Origin: Macrophomina tecta
Lineage: Eukaryota > Ascomycota > Dothideomycetes > Botryosphaeriales > Botryosphaeriaceae
NCBI GenBank assembly: GCA_024180945.1
Contig: JAKSGN010000037.1
Span: 1,245,501 to 1,309,500, forward strand
DNA: 64,000 nt
Direction of reading: 5' to 3'
The first letter of the stretch is position 1, and each line of letters begins with the position of its first letter. Position numbers and translations under genes: made by a program. This document shows positions 30,613 through 41,971 of this stretch, in pieces. The notes under the pieces are model-generated. The model made no database searches and was not told where the DNA came from. It saw only the letters and a list, made by a program, of their open reading frames with translations.

Positions 30613-32066
30613 AGTTGCAGTAGGGTTCGACATACCTATAACCTCTAGTCTCCCAAAGGCCTACCCAGGCCCCTACCTTAGTTTTCAGCCGGCTTCTCTT
30701 ATTGCCGCCTCCACAGTCAGGGCCGGGCTAAACCCCTCCTACCTAAGTGATCCCTGTTTGCTCCTTAAGCATGCATCGCCGGCGTTCTATCCTAAAACCT
30801 CCCATTTATTTATTCTCGTTTGCTTCAGCATTAGGTTTAGAGGCGAACAGTCCCGTCTCTACGCATATTAATACGCGCATCCGTTCTCTCGAGCCACGCA
30901 GCAGTCTCTCCGGCCAAAACGTAATCCTACCTACCATCTAGGTGCACCGAGGGTCAGAGCCCAGTGAAGGGGTGAGGTCCTCGGAGCTAGCAAGTAGCTA
31001 CTACGCACTACGCCCCGCGGGAAGCCTAGATGTTATACAGGGGCGCAACACCCTACACTTACTAAGTCCCCGTTTCGCGTTGCCTGTAAGGGTCTCCCTA
31101 TGACAGGCCGACCGTATCTTGCAGAAGGGGTAACGGACCAAATCCTACGCCGGGCGACCTACTCCACCCTCTCCTACTAACCAAGCTTGTGTTTCCTCCT
31201 ATTCTAAGCTAGCCTGTATCTCCAACGAGTTATCTCTGCACGACTGGCCTGTGATTCCTCAAGAGCCTCCCCTCACCGCTAGCCTATATCATCGTCGTAG
31301 GTTGCGCGCACCACGCCTATTAAGACCCTCTAATAAGTCGCCTAGACGCCCGCTTAACAGGTTCGCTAAGGGCCGTCGAATCTGGCCTGTATTTCCCTTC
31401 CCCAGAGCTTGCCCGTGTTTCCGTCTCGTCGAGCCGACCGGTCGCATCGGACCAGGTTGCGAGCACCACGCCTATTAAGACCCTCCGCTAGGTCTCCTAT
31501 ATACGCTCCGGATCGGCTCTCTCGGAGAGGCCTTAACGAGTTCTCGAGGTTAAGCCTTAACAAGGTCTTCGCGGTCGGAGGCCTCGAGGCCTTAACAGGT
31601 TTCGTACCGAGGGTCTACAACACGTTAGCCTTAACAAGTTCTCAAAAAAGAGGTTCCCCTACGCCCTCGCCGCATTCTCAGCGATCTCAGAGCCGGTGCA
31701 AGCCCAAGGGTATCCTATCGTACGCCTAGGGCGCGTCCACATCGGCTGGCTAGATAGGGCCAGCGTCGGGCCTAGTTACGAACCAGGTAGTCGTACGTCG
31801 AGTGGTTTTCGTATCCCAGTTTCCCTCGAGCCTCCCTGGATAGATGGTCGCGTTGCCCAAGCGGAGGCAGTAGGCAGCGCGGTTATAGTCGCGGTCGGCG
31901 CGTCGATGAAAAATTTTCGCGTCGAAGCCGCACCCCAACAGGCTGCAATAGCGTGTTGCAGGCTGCCATCCATCACCTCTGCACTCGGCTACCCATCAGA
32001 GACGCTGCTCTGATGAATATTACCAGCCGCTGCGACGAGGACGCGTGCAGTAGAATTTCGCGGCCG
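30613..32066. repeat. Repeat X, right and longer copy
   Basis: 31527-32066 matches 1-542 closely. The sequence to the left (30613-31526) probably belongs to the same repeat, since the first copy runs off the window. Inside it, GCACCACGCCTATTAAGACC occurs at about 31308 and again at about 31463, a 155-bp direct repeat. There is no convincing coding frame. It could be the untranslated or terminal region of a large element; I cannot assign it. Confidence 0.6.
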
Positions 32067-32176
32067 AGAGGAAGGTAGGTAGGCTTGCTTATATATACAT
32101 GAGTGCTTGAATAACCGAGGAGAATAAAAGCCGATATTGCTAATCATGCATCACCCTCTCTTCGCATACCCATCCT

Positions 32177-32566
32177 CTATCCTCTTCCGATACTTTTTAT
32201 CCGCCTGTCTCTTCCTCTCCCTCTCTCTATCCCTTTCTCCTCACTATCATATTCTGTAACATCCACAATTTGCCCCCTCATCGGCGCACTGCCCGACAAA
32301 TCATGCCCCATGATTTCGCGGCCCTGAGCGTCATACCGTCTCGTCTCCCTGATAGCCGGCTCGCCGAGATTCTGACTTGCGGTCCGCACCGTCGTGCGGC
32401 CGGATGGATCGGTCTCACGCATGGTGGCGTGGCGTGAGCCGGTGGACGTGGTATGCGTGCCGTTGGAGTAGTAGAACGAGGACGAGGAGAAAGAGTAGCT
32501 GACGCTGCTGCTGGAATGGCAGTTGGTGGCAGCGTCTGCCAGTTTGGAGAGGAGGTTGGAGAGCAT
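32177..32566 (-). CDS. Small Ser-rich fungal protein of unknown function
   Basis: 129 aa, single exon, ATG at 32566. The N-terminal third is Ser/Tyr-rich (SSSSVSYSFSSSSFYYSN), and a charged part follows with TGSRHATMRETDPSGRTTVRT, NLGEPAIRETRRYDAQGRE and a basic C-terminus. No signal peptide or membrane segment. The composition and clean frame beside unmutated intergenic DNA suggest a real host gene, probably largely disordered. I do not recognise a named domain. Confidence 0.6.
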   Translation of the reverse strand: MLSNLLSKLADAATNCHSSSSVSYSFSSSSFYYSNGTHTTSTGSRHATMRETDPSGRTTVRTASQNLGEPAIRETRRYDAQGREIMGHDLSGSAPMRGQIVDVTEYDSEEKGIERGRGRDRRIKSIGRG

Positions 32567-33658
32567 TTTTGGCGGTTTTCAGGAAGTAGTTGGAGGTGCG
32601 AGATGGATGTTGATTTTCGGAGTGTGTTGGAGAGCGCGTGAGGAGTTGAGGAATGCAACATGAGGTGGGAAGACTAGCGCTTTTCAGTGGTCGTAAAAGA
32701 TCCGGTGACGTCACTGGGCGATGTGAAGCCTTAGCCATCCAATCGGAAATCATGCTATTCTCTCGCCGTGGCGCGGGAGGTCGGTTCGACGGCAGGCGGC
32801 AAACTTAGTATGCCGGCTGACAACCTAAGGTGATCCTCCAGCCATCTCTATCCATCACGCTCTCCTGTCGCGCCTGCTCGCTCAAAGTCGTCAGCGTCTC
32901 ATGTATTTCATCTCCCTCCAGTCGCCTCCTAATGAGACTGACGAAGTTGCGATACCGGAAGAAGACATCAGGCCGTATTCCGTCAGTTATTATCAGTCTC
33001 CATTTATGTACGGCGCTGATCACAATGAACAGGAGCTTAAGTCAACCCTCTACCTTGTCTACAGGACGTCACAAGCAGAGTTCGATATTTATATCCACAT
33101 CACAATAGGCTGTTCCGGTAGAGATTAGTTGCACCCAGAAGATTACAGAACCGGTATAGAGATTCTCAGGCCAGTAGATGAGAGAGAGATATGGTACTAC
33201 GTTTAATATTTCCGAATGAGTCCTCACCACGCCTCCTATCCACCCCGGCTAGTTATACGCAGCTGAAGCCAAAGATAAGTAAATTTTTAGGTGACATTAT
33301 CACCCGCGGCGATATATTGAGTCTCTGTCGACGTTCGGACGGAGATACACTCCTCTACTGAGGAAGATGGGCTCAAGTGTCCTCGAGTGGGCAACGCCAC
33401 AAGTGTAACTCTATCAGAACGCCATGGTCTAGCACGTCCCGACACGCAGACCCAACTCGCAGCTGAATCTATTACCTCCGTCCGGACGAGTCGAACCCCG
33501 GATGCTCCCTGCCTCTGACCCACAAGGAAGTTTTGAACTCTGGAACCCTTCAAATGCTCCATGCATCGGACGGATGGACGGACTTTTTGTAGCTTAATAG
33601 GAAGACTATCGCGTTTTTTTCAGCAAGTGCTCCAACAAGGACTTAACGTCCGCAGACT
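32567..33658. other. Intergenic
   Basis: Between the Ser-rich gene and the MFS transporter. Short open frames on both strands have no recognisable motif. A GGTTCGACTC stretch on the minus strand near 33490 recalls a tRNA B box, but no tRNA fold surrounds it. Confidence 0.4.
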
Positions 33659-35126
33659 TTAAAAGCTTACCTTGAAATTCCATCGCACAGCCATGCCGTA
33701 GGCAACCACAAAACACACGAGCCCCGCTCCGAACACCGCTCCGCTGAACAGAATCAAACCGGCGAAGTTCGGGTGGGAGCATTTACCAGTCTTGAGAATG
33801 GCGCCCGCTATCGGGATCCCGACCAGGGCGCCGAAACTGACGATGAAGTAGGTCGTGCCGTAGCGCTTGCCGTAGTCCTCGGTCCGGCAGATCTGAGCCA
33901 CGCACACCGGAGTGACGCCGATAATGGAGCCGGAACTGAAGCCGAAGGCTATGGCGTAGGTGGTGATGAGGCCCTTGTGCCCGTCGGCGAAGAGCCAGAG
34001 CAGAGTGATCAGCGTGCATGCTGCCGAGGTCAGGATCATTACGCGGAAGCGGCCCAATTTGTCGGCGAGGTAGCCAGAGAGGCCCCGCCCGAAGATGGAG
34101 GATGCGTTGAGGAGCACTAGCAGCTCGTACGCGACGTCCTCCGAGAAACCTTTGTGCAGCGCATAAGAGGTGATGTACGTGACCGGGATGAAGAGGGCCA
34201 GTTCGAGGAAGAAGATGGCGGCAGTCGTCATAGCGTAGACCTTGTCGCGCAGAGCGAGAACGTCTATGGTCGCGCCGGCCTTTTTGTTCAGCGGAAGGCG
34301 TGTCCTGATCGTGGCCACAGCGATTAGACATAGCACGATGCAGACGACACCGACGACCTGAAGCGAATGGTCAAAGCCAATCTTCTTCTGCAACCTCAGA
34401 ATGATCATGGGGAACAAGATTCCGCCAATGCCACCAGCGGTCAGTGCCAAACTGGTTGCAAGGGCCCGACGCTGCATGAACCAATGTCCGACGCTGACAA
34501 TAGCTGGTGTGAAGACGAGGCAGCAGGATATGCCGCCAAGAATTCCCCAGTCAAGCATATATTGCCAGTAGTCTACGAGGAGTCAGCAACTCATTTGATT
34601 TTTTTTCTTTTCAGAGTGAACAAACCTTGGCAAATGCTGAATAAAAATACAGAAAGAATAAGACCCACGCAGCCGGGTATCAACGTGAATTTCAGACCAT
34701 ATGTGTCAAATACAGGACCTGCCAGACAAAGGTCAGCAAGGGCAGAACTTTGAACACAGAGCGCTTACCAATCTGGACGCTTCCAAAGTATACAAGAAAG
34801 GTGTAGATACTGAAGATCCAACCAATGTCGGTGTATGAATGATCAGAGAGTTGGTGGGACGAAAGCCAGGCGTGTATGACTCCCATCGAATTCAAAAGAC
34901 CAAAGGCGGCGATCATGGCACACCAACTGCCGAAGACGACACTCCAAGCACGGAAACCGCCCTCGGGAAAGTCGTCGGGTACTGCTTGTAGATGATGAGT
35001 GGCAAAGTGTTCCTCATGATCGAAAATCTGAGCTGTGTTGAGCAAGGCTGTTGTCTCATCAGCCCAGCGAGACGCTAGACTGCTCTCTCCGTCTTCAACG
35101 TCATCCATGATTTTCGGGGGATCCAT
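33659..35126 (-). CDS. MFS transporter, monocarboxylate-porter type
   Basis: Three exons: 35126-34769, 34718-34626, 34572-33659; 454 aa. Introns are GTAAGC..CTGACC..GGCAG (50 bp) and GTTTGT..GCTGAC..CGTAG (53 bp). The joined frame gives VQIGPVFDTYGLKFTLIPGC and LFSICQDYWQYMLDWGILGG, typical of TM2-TM4 in fungal MCT-like carriers. The first about 60 residues are a cytoplasmic tail; FPEGGFRAWSVVFGSW leads into TM1. The loop YLADKLGRFRVM is the conserved MFS motif between TM8 and TM9. About 12 membrane segments. The start is the ATG at 35126; the open frame beyond it has no ATG. Substrate unknown; such carriers move monocarboxylates or similar acids with protons. No lesions seen. Confidence 0.85.
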
Positions 35127-36514
35127 AAACTGTAACTCGGCGGGAAAGGCCAAGCTTGCTCCGTGCGCCGGTTGTGCTGCATCGGAGCTGCGCTACTTGG
35201 ACGAGGCGTATGGCCGTAGAATGGAAATGCGCTTTTATGGACGTCGATGACGCGGTTCTTATCATAATGCGCACAGGTTGCGCGGGCAAGGGTTGTCCTC
35301 ATGCCAAGAGCTCTCGCCAGGGCCTATCATGAGCCCTGCACAGCTATCCTTTGCGGAGACCCTGCCTTCCAGACTCTGAAGAAACTTCAGGGGCCACAAA
35401 TATTGTAGCTCGATCGCTGCTCCGGTCGGACCCTGTCAGCGGACAGCTTGACAAGTGGCTGGGTGCCGCAAGCAGATAAGCGGTAAGTCCGGTCTTTCTC
35501 ACTACACTGTCACCAGTATTTGCGGCTCCAGCCCCCAAGCTCGGCATTTGATCCTGGAGGACTTGCGTGTAGCGGTACAAATATTTTGCCTCGTACTCTG
35601 GGGGCTGAACTGGAGCCCTTGAACTGCATCATATTGTCGACAAGCTTGTGTCTTAGAGCGGGGGCGAATTCCTCTTTCGCCACTGTCATCTCGCAGGCCT
35701 CGAAAACTGGCTGGGCATGATTTGCCTAACAGTTTGAATGCATTTGTTGATGTTCGCCCCCCGAGTTCTTGGGAGAATGGTGAGTACCGCTGACTTCACC
35801 GCCGGCCATCGCGTCATCAGAATGTCAATCATTTGCATCAGCTGCGCGGGGCTTAGTCCCGATTTCGGCTCAGATTGCTGCAGGACCTGAGGCGCGAGGG
35901 TGCGGATCTGCGAGGACTAACCAAAACCACTAACTACAAGTCTCATCGATCTCGACCAAAGAAGAATCCGAATCGTTCAAATAGTTGCTCTCAAGTGGCG
36001 ACCACACAGGCTCGGCAAAGCTTTCTGTGGTGAATGACTTTCGGTTAGCAGCGCATAGTACACCGTCGAGAGATCAGGATCTGCTCGATGGTGATTTTTT
36101 TTTTTTTTTTTCAGCTGCGGAGAGCCCCCGGGGTGTGTCGCACTGGCCTCCAGAATCGCGCGATAAGCGGCATCTTGAGCCTTGATATGGTTGATGATGT
36201 CTCGCGCCATGTAGGTTCTCCACTATCTAGAACTCGAGTTGTCTCTTCTGCTGTTACGATAACCTTTATTAATACCTGCAGACATATCATGATGAAGCTA
36301 CAATGTCTAGCTATATAGTAGGGCGTGTTTAAGATTCACCCGTCTAGTTGTCGCAATCTGGATCCACTTGTTGAGCGACATATAGCGCCACGTAGTCGAT
36401 ATTACGCCTGTTTCTCCAACTTCGTGCGAAACTCGCGCTGTTTCTGTATTCATCGAAGTTCTAGGCCCAGGATTCGGCGTTCTGAACTTTTGCGCTTGAC
36501 AGCTATGAAGGAGG
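35127..36514. other. Intergenic, upstream of the MFS gene
   Basis: No convincing gene. Contains a T18 run at about 36094-36111. Confidence 0.4.
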
Positions 36515-36938
36515 CATGAGGATGTTCTGCTGCCGACGCGGAGTCCGCGGAGTAGATTTAGGTTGGAGACAGCGCATACACGTATCAAAGAAGTCGAAGT
36601 CTTTTTTAACCATGCTGAGTACAAATTGGTCTGGTTAAATACTGACAAGCTTAAGTTGCAATTTTTCTCGAATATGGAAGGTTTTATCTAACGACGATTG
36701 ATCTCCAAGCCTCGCCTTAAGCTGTTAGCAAACTAGCCACCGTCCCGAATGGCGGTTTGCCAAGCACATTCGGATGGCAACGACTGGGGACAAACATCTC
36801 GGTGCGCTTGAGACTCGAAGCCATCTTCTCCGTCTCTTCTGGTAGCAGCTCCTCCTCAATAACAATCAGGTCAATTCTCCTCTTTTTCCTTGATGTGCTG
36901 GCTCGAATTCAGAGTTCTCAGGTTTAAGATTTGGAGCT

Positions 36939-37105
36939 TGATGGAAAATGAGCTCAATCACCTTCGTTATATGCTATTGGATAGTATATTAGCTTAGTCA
37001 TTCATTCTGGGACGTCTTGGGGGTCAATACCACGAGCGTCTCGACAACCAAGCAATTCAAGTCATTCATTCATCGATTCCGGCCGATCAAGCGCGAATTC
37101 CATCA
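36939..37105. mobile_element. Solo LTR, 167 bp, in hemerythrin copy 1 exon 2
   Basis: TGATGGAA..TTCCATCA ends and a 5-bp duplication GAGCT (36934-36938, 37106-37110). Same LTR family as 26474-26639, opposite orientation. Confidence 0.85.
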
Positions 37106-37253
37106 GAGCTCGTTGAGATATTGCTTAAACCTATATTTGCCTGGTTAGAATATATCGAAATATAACACCTTTACAAAATGCACTCTGCGCAGCCCAGAAT
37201 GGACGCTTTACATTCATGTGCTCTTGGCGGTCTTTTGTCAGCCATCTACTTGC

Positions 37254-37413
37254 TGTTAGATCTATCACATGTTTCAAGGTCTCCTTATATCACACCACAT
37301 TGCTTAGCTACAATCACTCGTATAAGAGGCGGTCGAGTCACCTTCCCTCTCCCTCTTCATGCCAATCCACTTTCTTCATCACTGAATAAGCTGTCACATC
37401 ACTTGTTCCAACA
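37254..37413. mobile_element. Solo LTR, 160 bp, in hemerythrin copy 1 exon 1
   Basis: Plus-strand ends TGTTAGATC and TTGTTCCAACA, with a 5-bp duplication CTTGC (37249-37253, 37414-37418). Deleting it restores continuity with the other copy (GGCAAG/CAGATGGCTGAC). It is a different family from the neighbouring LTR. Confidence 0.85.
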
Positions 37414-37868
37414 CTTGCCATCTGGCAGTCGCTCCTCGAACGAGAGATAAAGGACCAATTCCTCGCCGATTGATTGGCGGGGATGTTCCTAAGTAAAGTT
37501 GTTGCGTCAACACACTTTCTCATCGAAGGTGCTACCATTAAGTATCTTGCTATATGCTTGTTCGAGCTCGCGGTGGTCGTCTCTGATAACCTCGGAGATC
37601 TTCATGGCGACAGCTTAAGACGGAGACATTATGAAGAAAAGAAAAGATGTCCTCTTGCAAGTTTTGAAGGTATGAACGTTCCTCTGGCTTTATGACTACG
37701 AGAAATAAGACAATTATTTTTAAAGATAGGGCAGGCAAGATAGTAGGGCGAATGAAAGGAAGATGATTATAAAGCGTTGGCGTCATATGTACAAAATCAG
37801 CTTGCTCTCCGCCATTTGACGTAATGAAAGGACGCCTCCTACGGACATTAATTCACCGTACCATTAGA

Positions 37869-39257
37869 TGCCTGGGCGGCGTGTGACCTGTGATAGGTAG
37901 CGCAATGCAACATTAGTATGAAGTAAAGCTTGAGCTCAAAACTCTCATGACTATAGAAGTATCGTAGCCTTCATGAAGCGTTTTAGCAAATATTAAGTCG
38001 GTCTAGTCTGAAACTATGTAATTTTTGGCTGGGTTAACCTGCTTGGTGAACTCTTATCATTTTGAGTGGGCCGGTAATACTCTTACAGTCCCTTCTACGG
38101 GCTCTATTTGTCCATTCATTCTTCCACCCAGTAAATAATTTTTTTGACCTCACCGATTGCGGACTTTTGGACCTGGTAGACCATCGGTTGTTTTTATCTA
38201 ATATTCTGTGTCCTTGGTCTCAGCATGTGACGGACATCCTCACGCTGCCTCCCAGAAGCCTCCTCGCTTAAGATTTAGCTGAGATGTGTGTGAGTGCGCG
38301 ATCCGCCATTACATGAAAGTCTATTCGCTGCTGTGCTTCGAGTCTAGCAAGGGAATGCTTGGATCAAAACAACCTTCAAGCACTACCGGAGATGTACCTG
38401 ACTTTAAAATGTCCTGCGAAAGGTTTCTATGTATCGTCGACAAAGCAGACCCCCTCTTTGTGGCCTCGCTGACGTAACCCGAGAAAAGTGCGTCCTCGTG
38501 CATTTTGGCCTCATGTCAATATAGGGACCCTCCTTCGCCGCCAGCTCGCTTCGGCACCTATGTGAAAGATCGCCTCATTCCCGTCCCGTTTGCTCGATCC
38601 ATGACATGCGTCCCGCAGTATAGGCAAAGGGCCAGCTCTGTACCTCACGCATGAGCCCTGGTCAAGATGAGCGAAGATTGTCTCCAGTGACGAACCCTCT
38701 GATGTAGCAGGTAAGTTCGCCACCACCCCGCACCTACCTTCATACGAGCCGGGACGTCATGGGACGGTGTCAATGTTGGAGAGATCCCAAGGCAAATTAT
38801 AGTCCTCTTCTCGAACTCTGCATTTTTGGTCTAGTAACCGATGTTTGACTTACATAACTAGTGTCTTGAAGCTAATAATCTTGGGACAGGTAGCTAAGTT
38901 CAATCGCACAATTAACACATTATCAGAATATACTGAGCTCTATTTGAAGGATGTCTCAGATCTTCCTCTAGTACCTTTTCTCTCACGTTAGGTATGTCTT
39001 TTTTCTACTTTCGGACCCTTTACTATTTTAGATCGTGGGTAACTCATCTCGCCTACCGAGCACAACCTAGCCATCTTTACAGAAGGCCGGAATGGTGCTA
39101 GCAAGTGGGATGTTTCGCTTGCGGAAACTGTCTCTCATTGAATACAACAAAGACCTAAGGAGAGGAGAACGGTAAACAAGTCAACACGCTACAATTCAGT
39201 ACATTTTCCACGCTTTTTCGATCGACTGCTCAATCAGAACATCCAATTTTGGTAAAG
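37869..39257. other. Intergenic
   Basis: No gene or repeat partner recognised. Confidence 0.4.
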
Positions 39258-40042
39258 CTAATCAGAAGTGAGACCCTGCAGTGCCCTTTTGAGCATGATA
39301 TCAGTGTCATCTGGGTTATTGGCTGCACCCCAAGGCACGGCCCCGTCGAACTCCCTCAATTCCTTATCCAAATGGTAAAGACCGTGACCCGGCTGCTTCG
39401 AAACACGCACACATTGCTGCAACAGATCACCCATGTCCTTAACGTGCTTCGACTCCTTGCGCAAGAAGCGCGTCTCGATGGTGTCTCCTAGGGCATAGTC
39501 CCCATGTCCACTGGCAGTCTTGCACAAGCGAAGTAAATCATCAAAGAGACTTCTCTCAACCTTCAGCGCCTCGTGGACAGGCTCGACTGGGTCGACTGGG
39601 TCGTCAGGCCAGGAGATCTTAGGGGCGGGGAGGTCAGATGGCTTTGCGCAGCCGCCGCGCTGCACCAGGTAGGCTTCTAGCCACATAGCGTCGGCAAGGC
39701 ACTCAGCGGCGCAGCGCTTCCACAGCCTAAAATTGCGCTCGGAGTGAGTGAAGGAATGGTGAGTGCTCACGGGAAGAACGTACTTTGAGAAGCCGTGCAA
39801 ACCGACGTTAGCACGGCTACAGTCGGCCGCCAGCTTGCGGAAGAACAACCAGCTGGTTAGTTCGATGTGGATATGTCCACGGACAGACTTCTGATGTTAG
39901 ATCTTGTTTGGTCCGGGATTTTCAAGTCCATTACCTCTTCTACACCCTCCTTGAAGGTGCTGACCTGGACATACTGGTCGATATTTGCGGCGGAATACTC
40001 TTTCAGGATCTGCTGCACGTGTTCGGTGTTGGATGCAGCCAT
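39258..40042 (-). CDS. Ferritin-like di-iron protein
   Basis: Exon 1 40042-39965, intron 39964-39891 (GTCAGC..CTAACATCAG), exon 2 39890-39258; 236 aa. The splice gives YVQKSVRGHIHIELTSWLFFRKLAADCSRANVGLHGFSKYV, which follows the ferritin A-B helix layout (Glu in IELTSW as the A-site ligand). Later come HSERNFRLWKRCAAE, LVQRGG, ALKVERSLFDDLLRLC and IETRFLRKESKHVKDMGDLL, matching helices B-D. The canonical EXXH of helix B and the EQV of helix D are altered, so ferroxidase activity is uncertain. Ferritins oxidise and store iron in the cytosol. It lies between the inverted hemerythrin-like copies. No lesions. Confidence 0.65.
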
Positions 40043-41029
40043 TTTAGAAATGGTACTATGACTATTCCGAGGTACAAGTGGTAGAAGCCAAGGAGTATTC
40101 GGTGGTTCAAAATATGCGGTTATGTTTGCACGTGGAATAGTAACAATAAATAGATTGGCGCGACTAGAGCGGATTATTGCGTAATCCCTCCATCACGCAG
40201 AGGATTTCCTGCTTCTGAATTGTGTGACGAATTCCGAACGTATTCTGCAGGAAGATCGCGGATTTCGCTCAAATGTCGTGCATATTGTCGAATTTACCTC
40301 CTGCTCAGCCACGACAAGTCATTCTGCTTTCAAGTCGAAACGAGATATTATTGGACATGGTCCCATTCATACGTATGGTTGAACAGCTCTAGCCTGGGAT
40401 ACATGAATCTGTACACATACCTTACCCGCTCACTTGTCGAATACTGAGCTAGCAACGACTTCTTTTTGACCAGATCGTAACGGAATTTATAATAGCCCAT
40501 ACGCGCTAGTTTCGCAGATGGGTTTCCGCCGCGATATTGTGCTAATTCTTCATCAGGACGAGAATAATCTCCGGGAATTACCTTCTGAGATGATGCAAGA
40601 ATGATGGAATCATCTTTAAGCACGCTTTCTTCACAGCCAGATTCGAAGTTCGACTACGTCATTCTAATATCATGTTGACGAGTACGGAGTGGAGAATGCG
40701 CTAGTCCAACCTTAAGTACTTAACACGTGCATTTAAGCGTTGAATACCCGAAGCTGAACAGAAACAAACAGATAATAAGAGATGTTCGACGCAAATATGG
40801 CGTAGCCCTAGAGCTAGATATGTTATCTCGATCGTAGCCCGCTCGCATATAGTCAATCGCTCTACGAAGTACCTCTTCCAGTGGTACATGCTTAGGTTGC
40901 TTTACCATTGCATGCATGCCTAGTTTCAATGCAAAGTGTCAGAATATTAGAGTACTCTAGCCCGGCCTTTTTATCTCAATTAAAATCAATTTCCATCTAT
41001 TTATCAAACTATGGAAACATTGTTAGACT
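40043..41029. other. Intergenic with one exon-like stretch
   Basis: On the minus strand 40660-40430 reads NFESGCEESVLKDDSIILASS, then IPGDYSRPDEELAQYRGG and MGYYKFRYDLVKKKS, followed by a GTAAGG donor-like site. No start or neighbouring exon could be placed, so I do not call a gene. Confidence 0.3.
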
Positions 41030-41431
41030 TTGAAAGTCTCCGACAACACATCCTCAGTCCGTCGCCCAAACAAACCCCCCCCCCTCTTCCTTCCCTCCCT
41101 TCTCTCTTTCCTTCTCCTCCAACGCATCCTTACTCCCCAGACTAACCAACGAATATGCAACGCCCGTGCCATCTACCCTCGGGCATCCCTGGACCTCATT
41201 ACGACAACTGCTACCTTGTCTACGGAAACAAGCACGCAATATTACCAAGCCGTGCTAATTTCTCATGTGGATCAACAGAGCTTTTTGGCATTGAGGAGCG
41301 CGTCAGCAAGTACCATTGGCCAGGCGATGAGGAATATGCTAGGAGATATGCAGAGAGAGCTGGAGACGAGACAGATTGTACCTGGGGCAGTGGTCTTGAA
41401 GGTCGGGAGTGGGCTAGCTGTTGACCGTTAG
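41030..41431 (+). CDS. Small hypothetical protein, uncertain
   Basis: 133-codon frame preceded by a long pyrimidine-rich tract inside it (CCTTCCCTCC..), which in fungi usually marks a promoter or leader. The true start may therefore be the ATG at 41155 in another frame (89 codons). The C-terminal part of the 133-codon frame (ASASTIGQAMRNMLGDMQRELE) looks protein-like. No family recognised. Confidence 0.25.
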   Translation: MKVSDNTSSVRRPNKPPPLFLPSLLSFLLLQRILTPQTNQRICNARAIYPRASLDLITTTATLSTETSTQYYQAVLISHVDQQSFLALRSASASTIGQAMRNMLGDMQRELETRQIVPGAVVLKVGSGLAVDR

Positions 41432-41971
41432 GGGTTTGGCGGAGGCGTTCGTGTTGATGGAATTTTCTCGAATTACTGATTTTTTAACGAATATGTCATA
41501 TCTGAATTGTAAGATATCCGGAGCGTCCGGCGCTAAATATCGACAGTCCCGGTATGACGTACAATCAGGCTGCTTCACAACGGCGGCGGTTACCAAAGCG
41601 GGCAGTAGGATAAGTTCTAACTAAACTTCTCAGAGCTGGTTATAGACCGCACTTTTTGCTTAGGTTTGCGGCAGCCTGGCCGCAAGCAGGTGTGTCTCCG
41701 GTGATGCTTGGATGCTATGATCTAAATATTTTCTTGCTAGACTTGAGGCAGAGCAGCGAATAGACTTCTATGTAACGGCGGACCGCGTTCTCACGCACTC
41801 TCGGCTAAGTCTTAAGCGAGGAGCAACTTCTAGGACGCGGCGTGCGGAGTAGCTGCGCTAACGGATGCCCTGTCACATGCTAAAACTAAGGGCGCAGAAG
41901 ATTTATATTGTGCGTCGCGCCTTCCAACAAGCCACCGCCGCCAAAAATTTCCTCCTTTGGTACGAAGACTA
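41432..41971. other. Intergenic
   Basis: Nothing recognised. Confidence 0.35.

Larger units (their letters stand above)
36720..37605 (-). pseudogene. Hemerythrin-like (HHE) gene, copy 1, disrupted by two solo LTRs
   Basis: ATG at 37603-37605, MKISEVIRDDHRELEQAYSKILNGS as in the right-hand copy, with Gln where that copy has a stop. Then RIP-like changes (a Trp codon to TGA, another to TAG), a solo LTR after RLPDGK, the intron with a TTCTAACC branch site, and exon 2 split by a second solo LTR after KQYLNE. The remaining exon 2 frame is shifted. HHE domains bind a non-haem di-iron site. This copy cannot make the protein. Confidence 0.75.
36515..37868 (-). repeat. Left arm of an inverted segmental duplication (hemerythrin-like locus)
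   Basis: Shares coding, intron, upstream and downstream sequence with 41972-43030 in opposite orientation. Upstream anchors are GGAGGCG and CGCTTTATAATCATC. The downstream anchor is AGACCAATTTGTACTCAGCA and then ACTCCGCG..ACTCCGCGTCGG. Two solo LTRs (37254-37413, 36939-37105) lengthen this arm. Confidence 0.75.

Noticed and set aside
33440..33520. tRNA gene on the minus strand (GGTTCGACTC)
   Set aside because: No A box, acceptor stem or anticodon arm could be placed around the B-box-like string.
40348..41596. Two related exons (FRYDLVKKKS and FRYDIFVKKS)
   Set aside because: The shared peptide is short, the DNA around it is not similar, and neither has a start or a splice partner.
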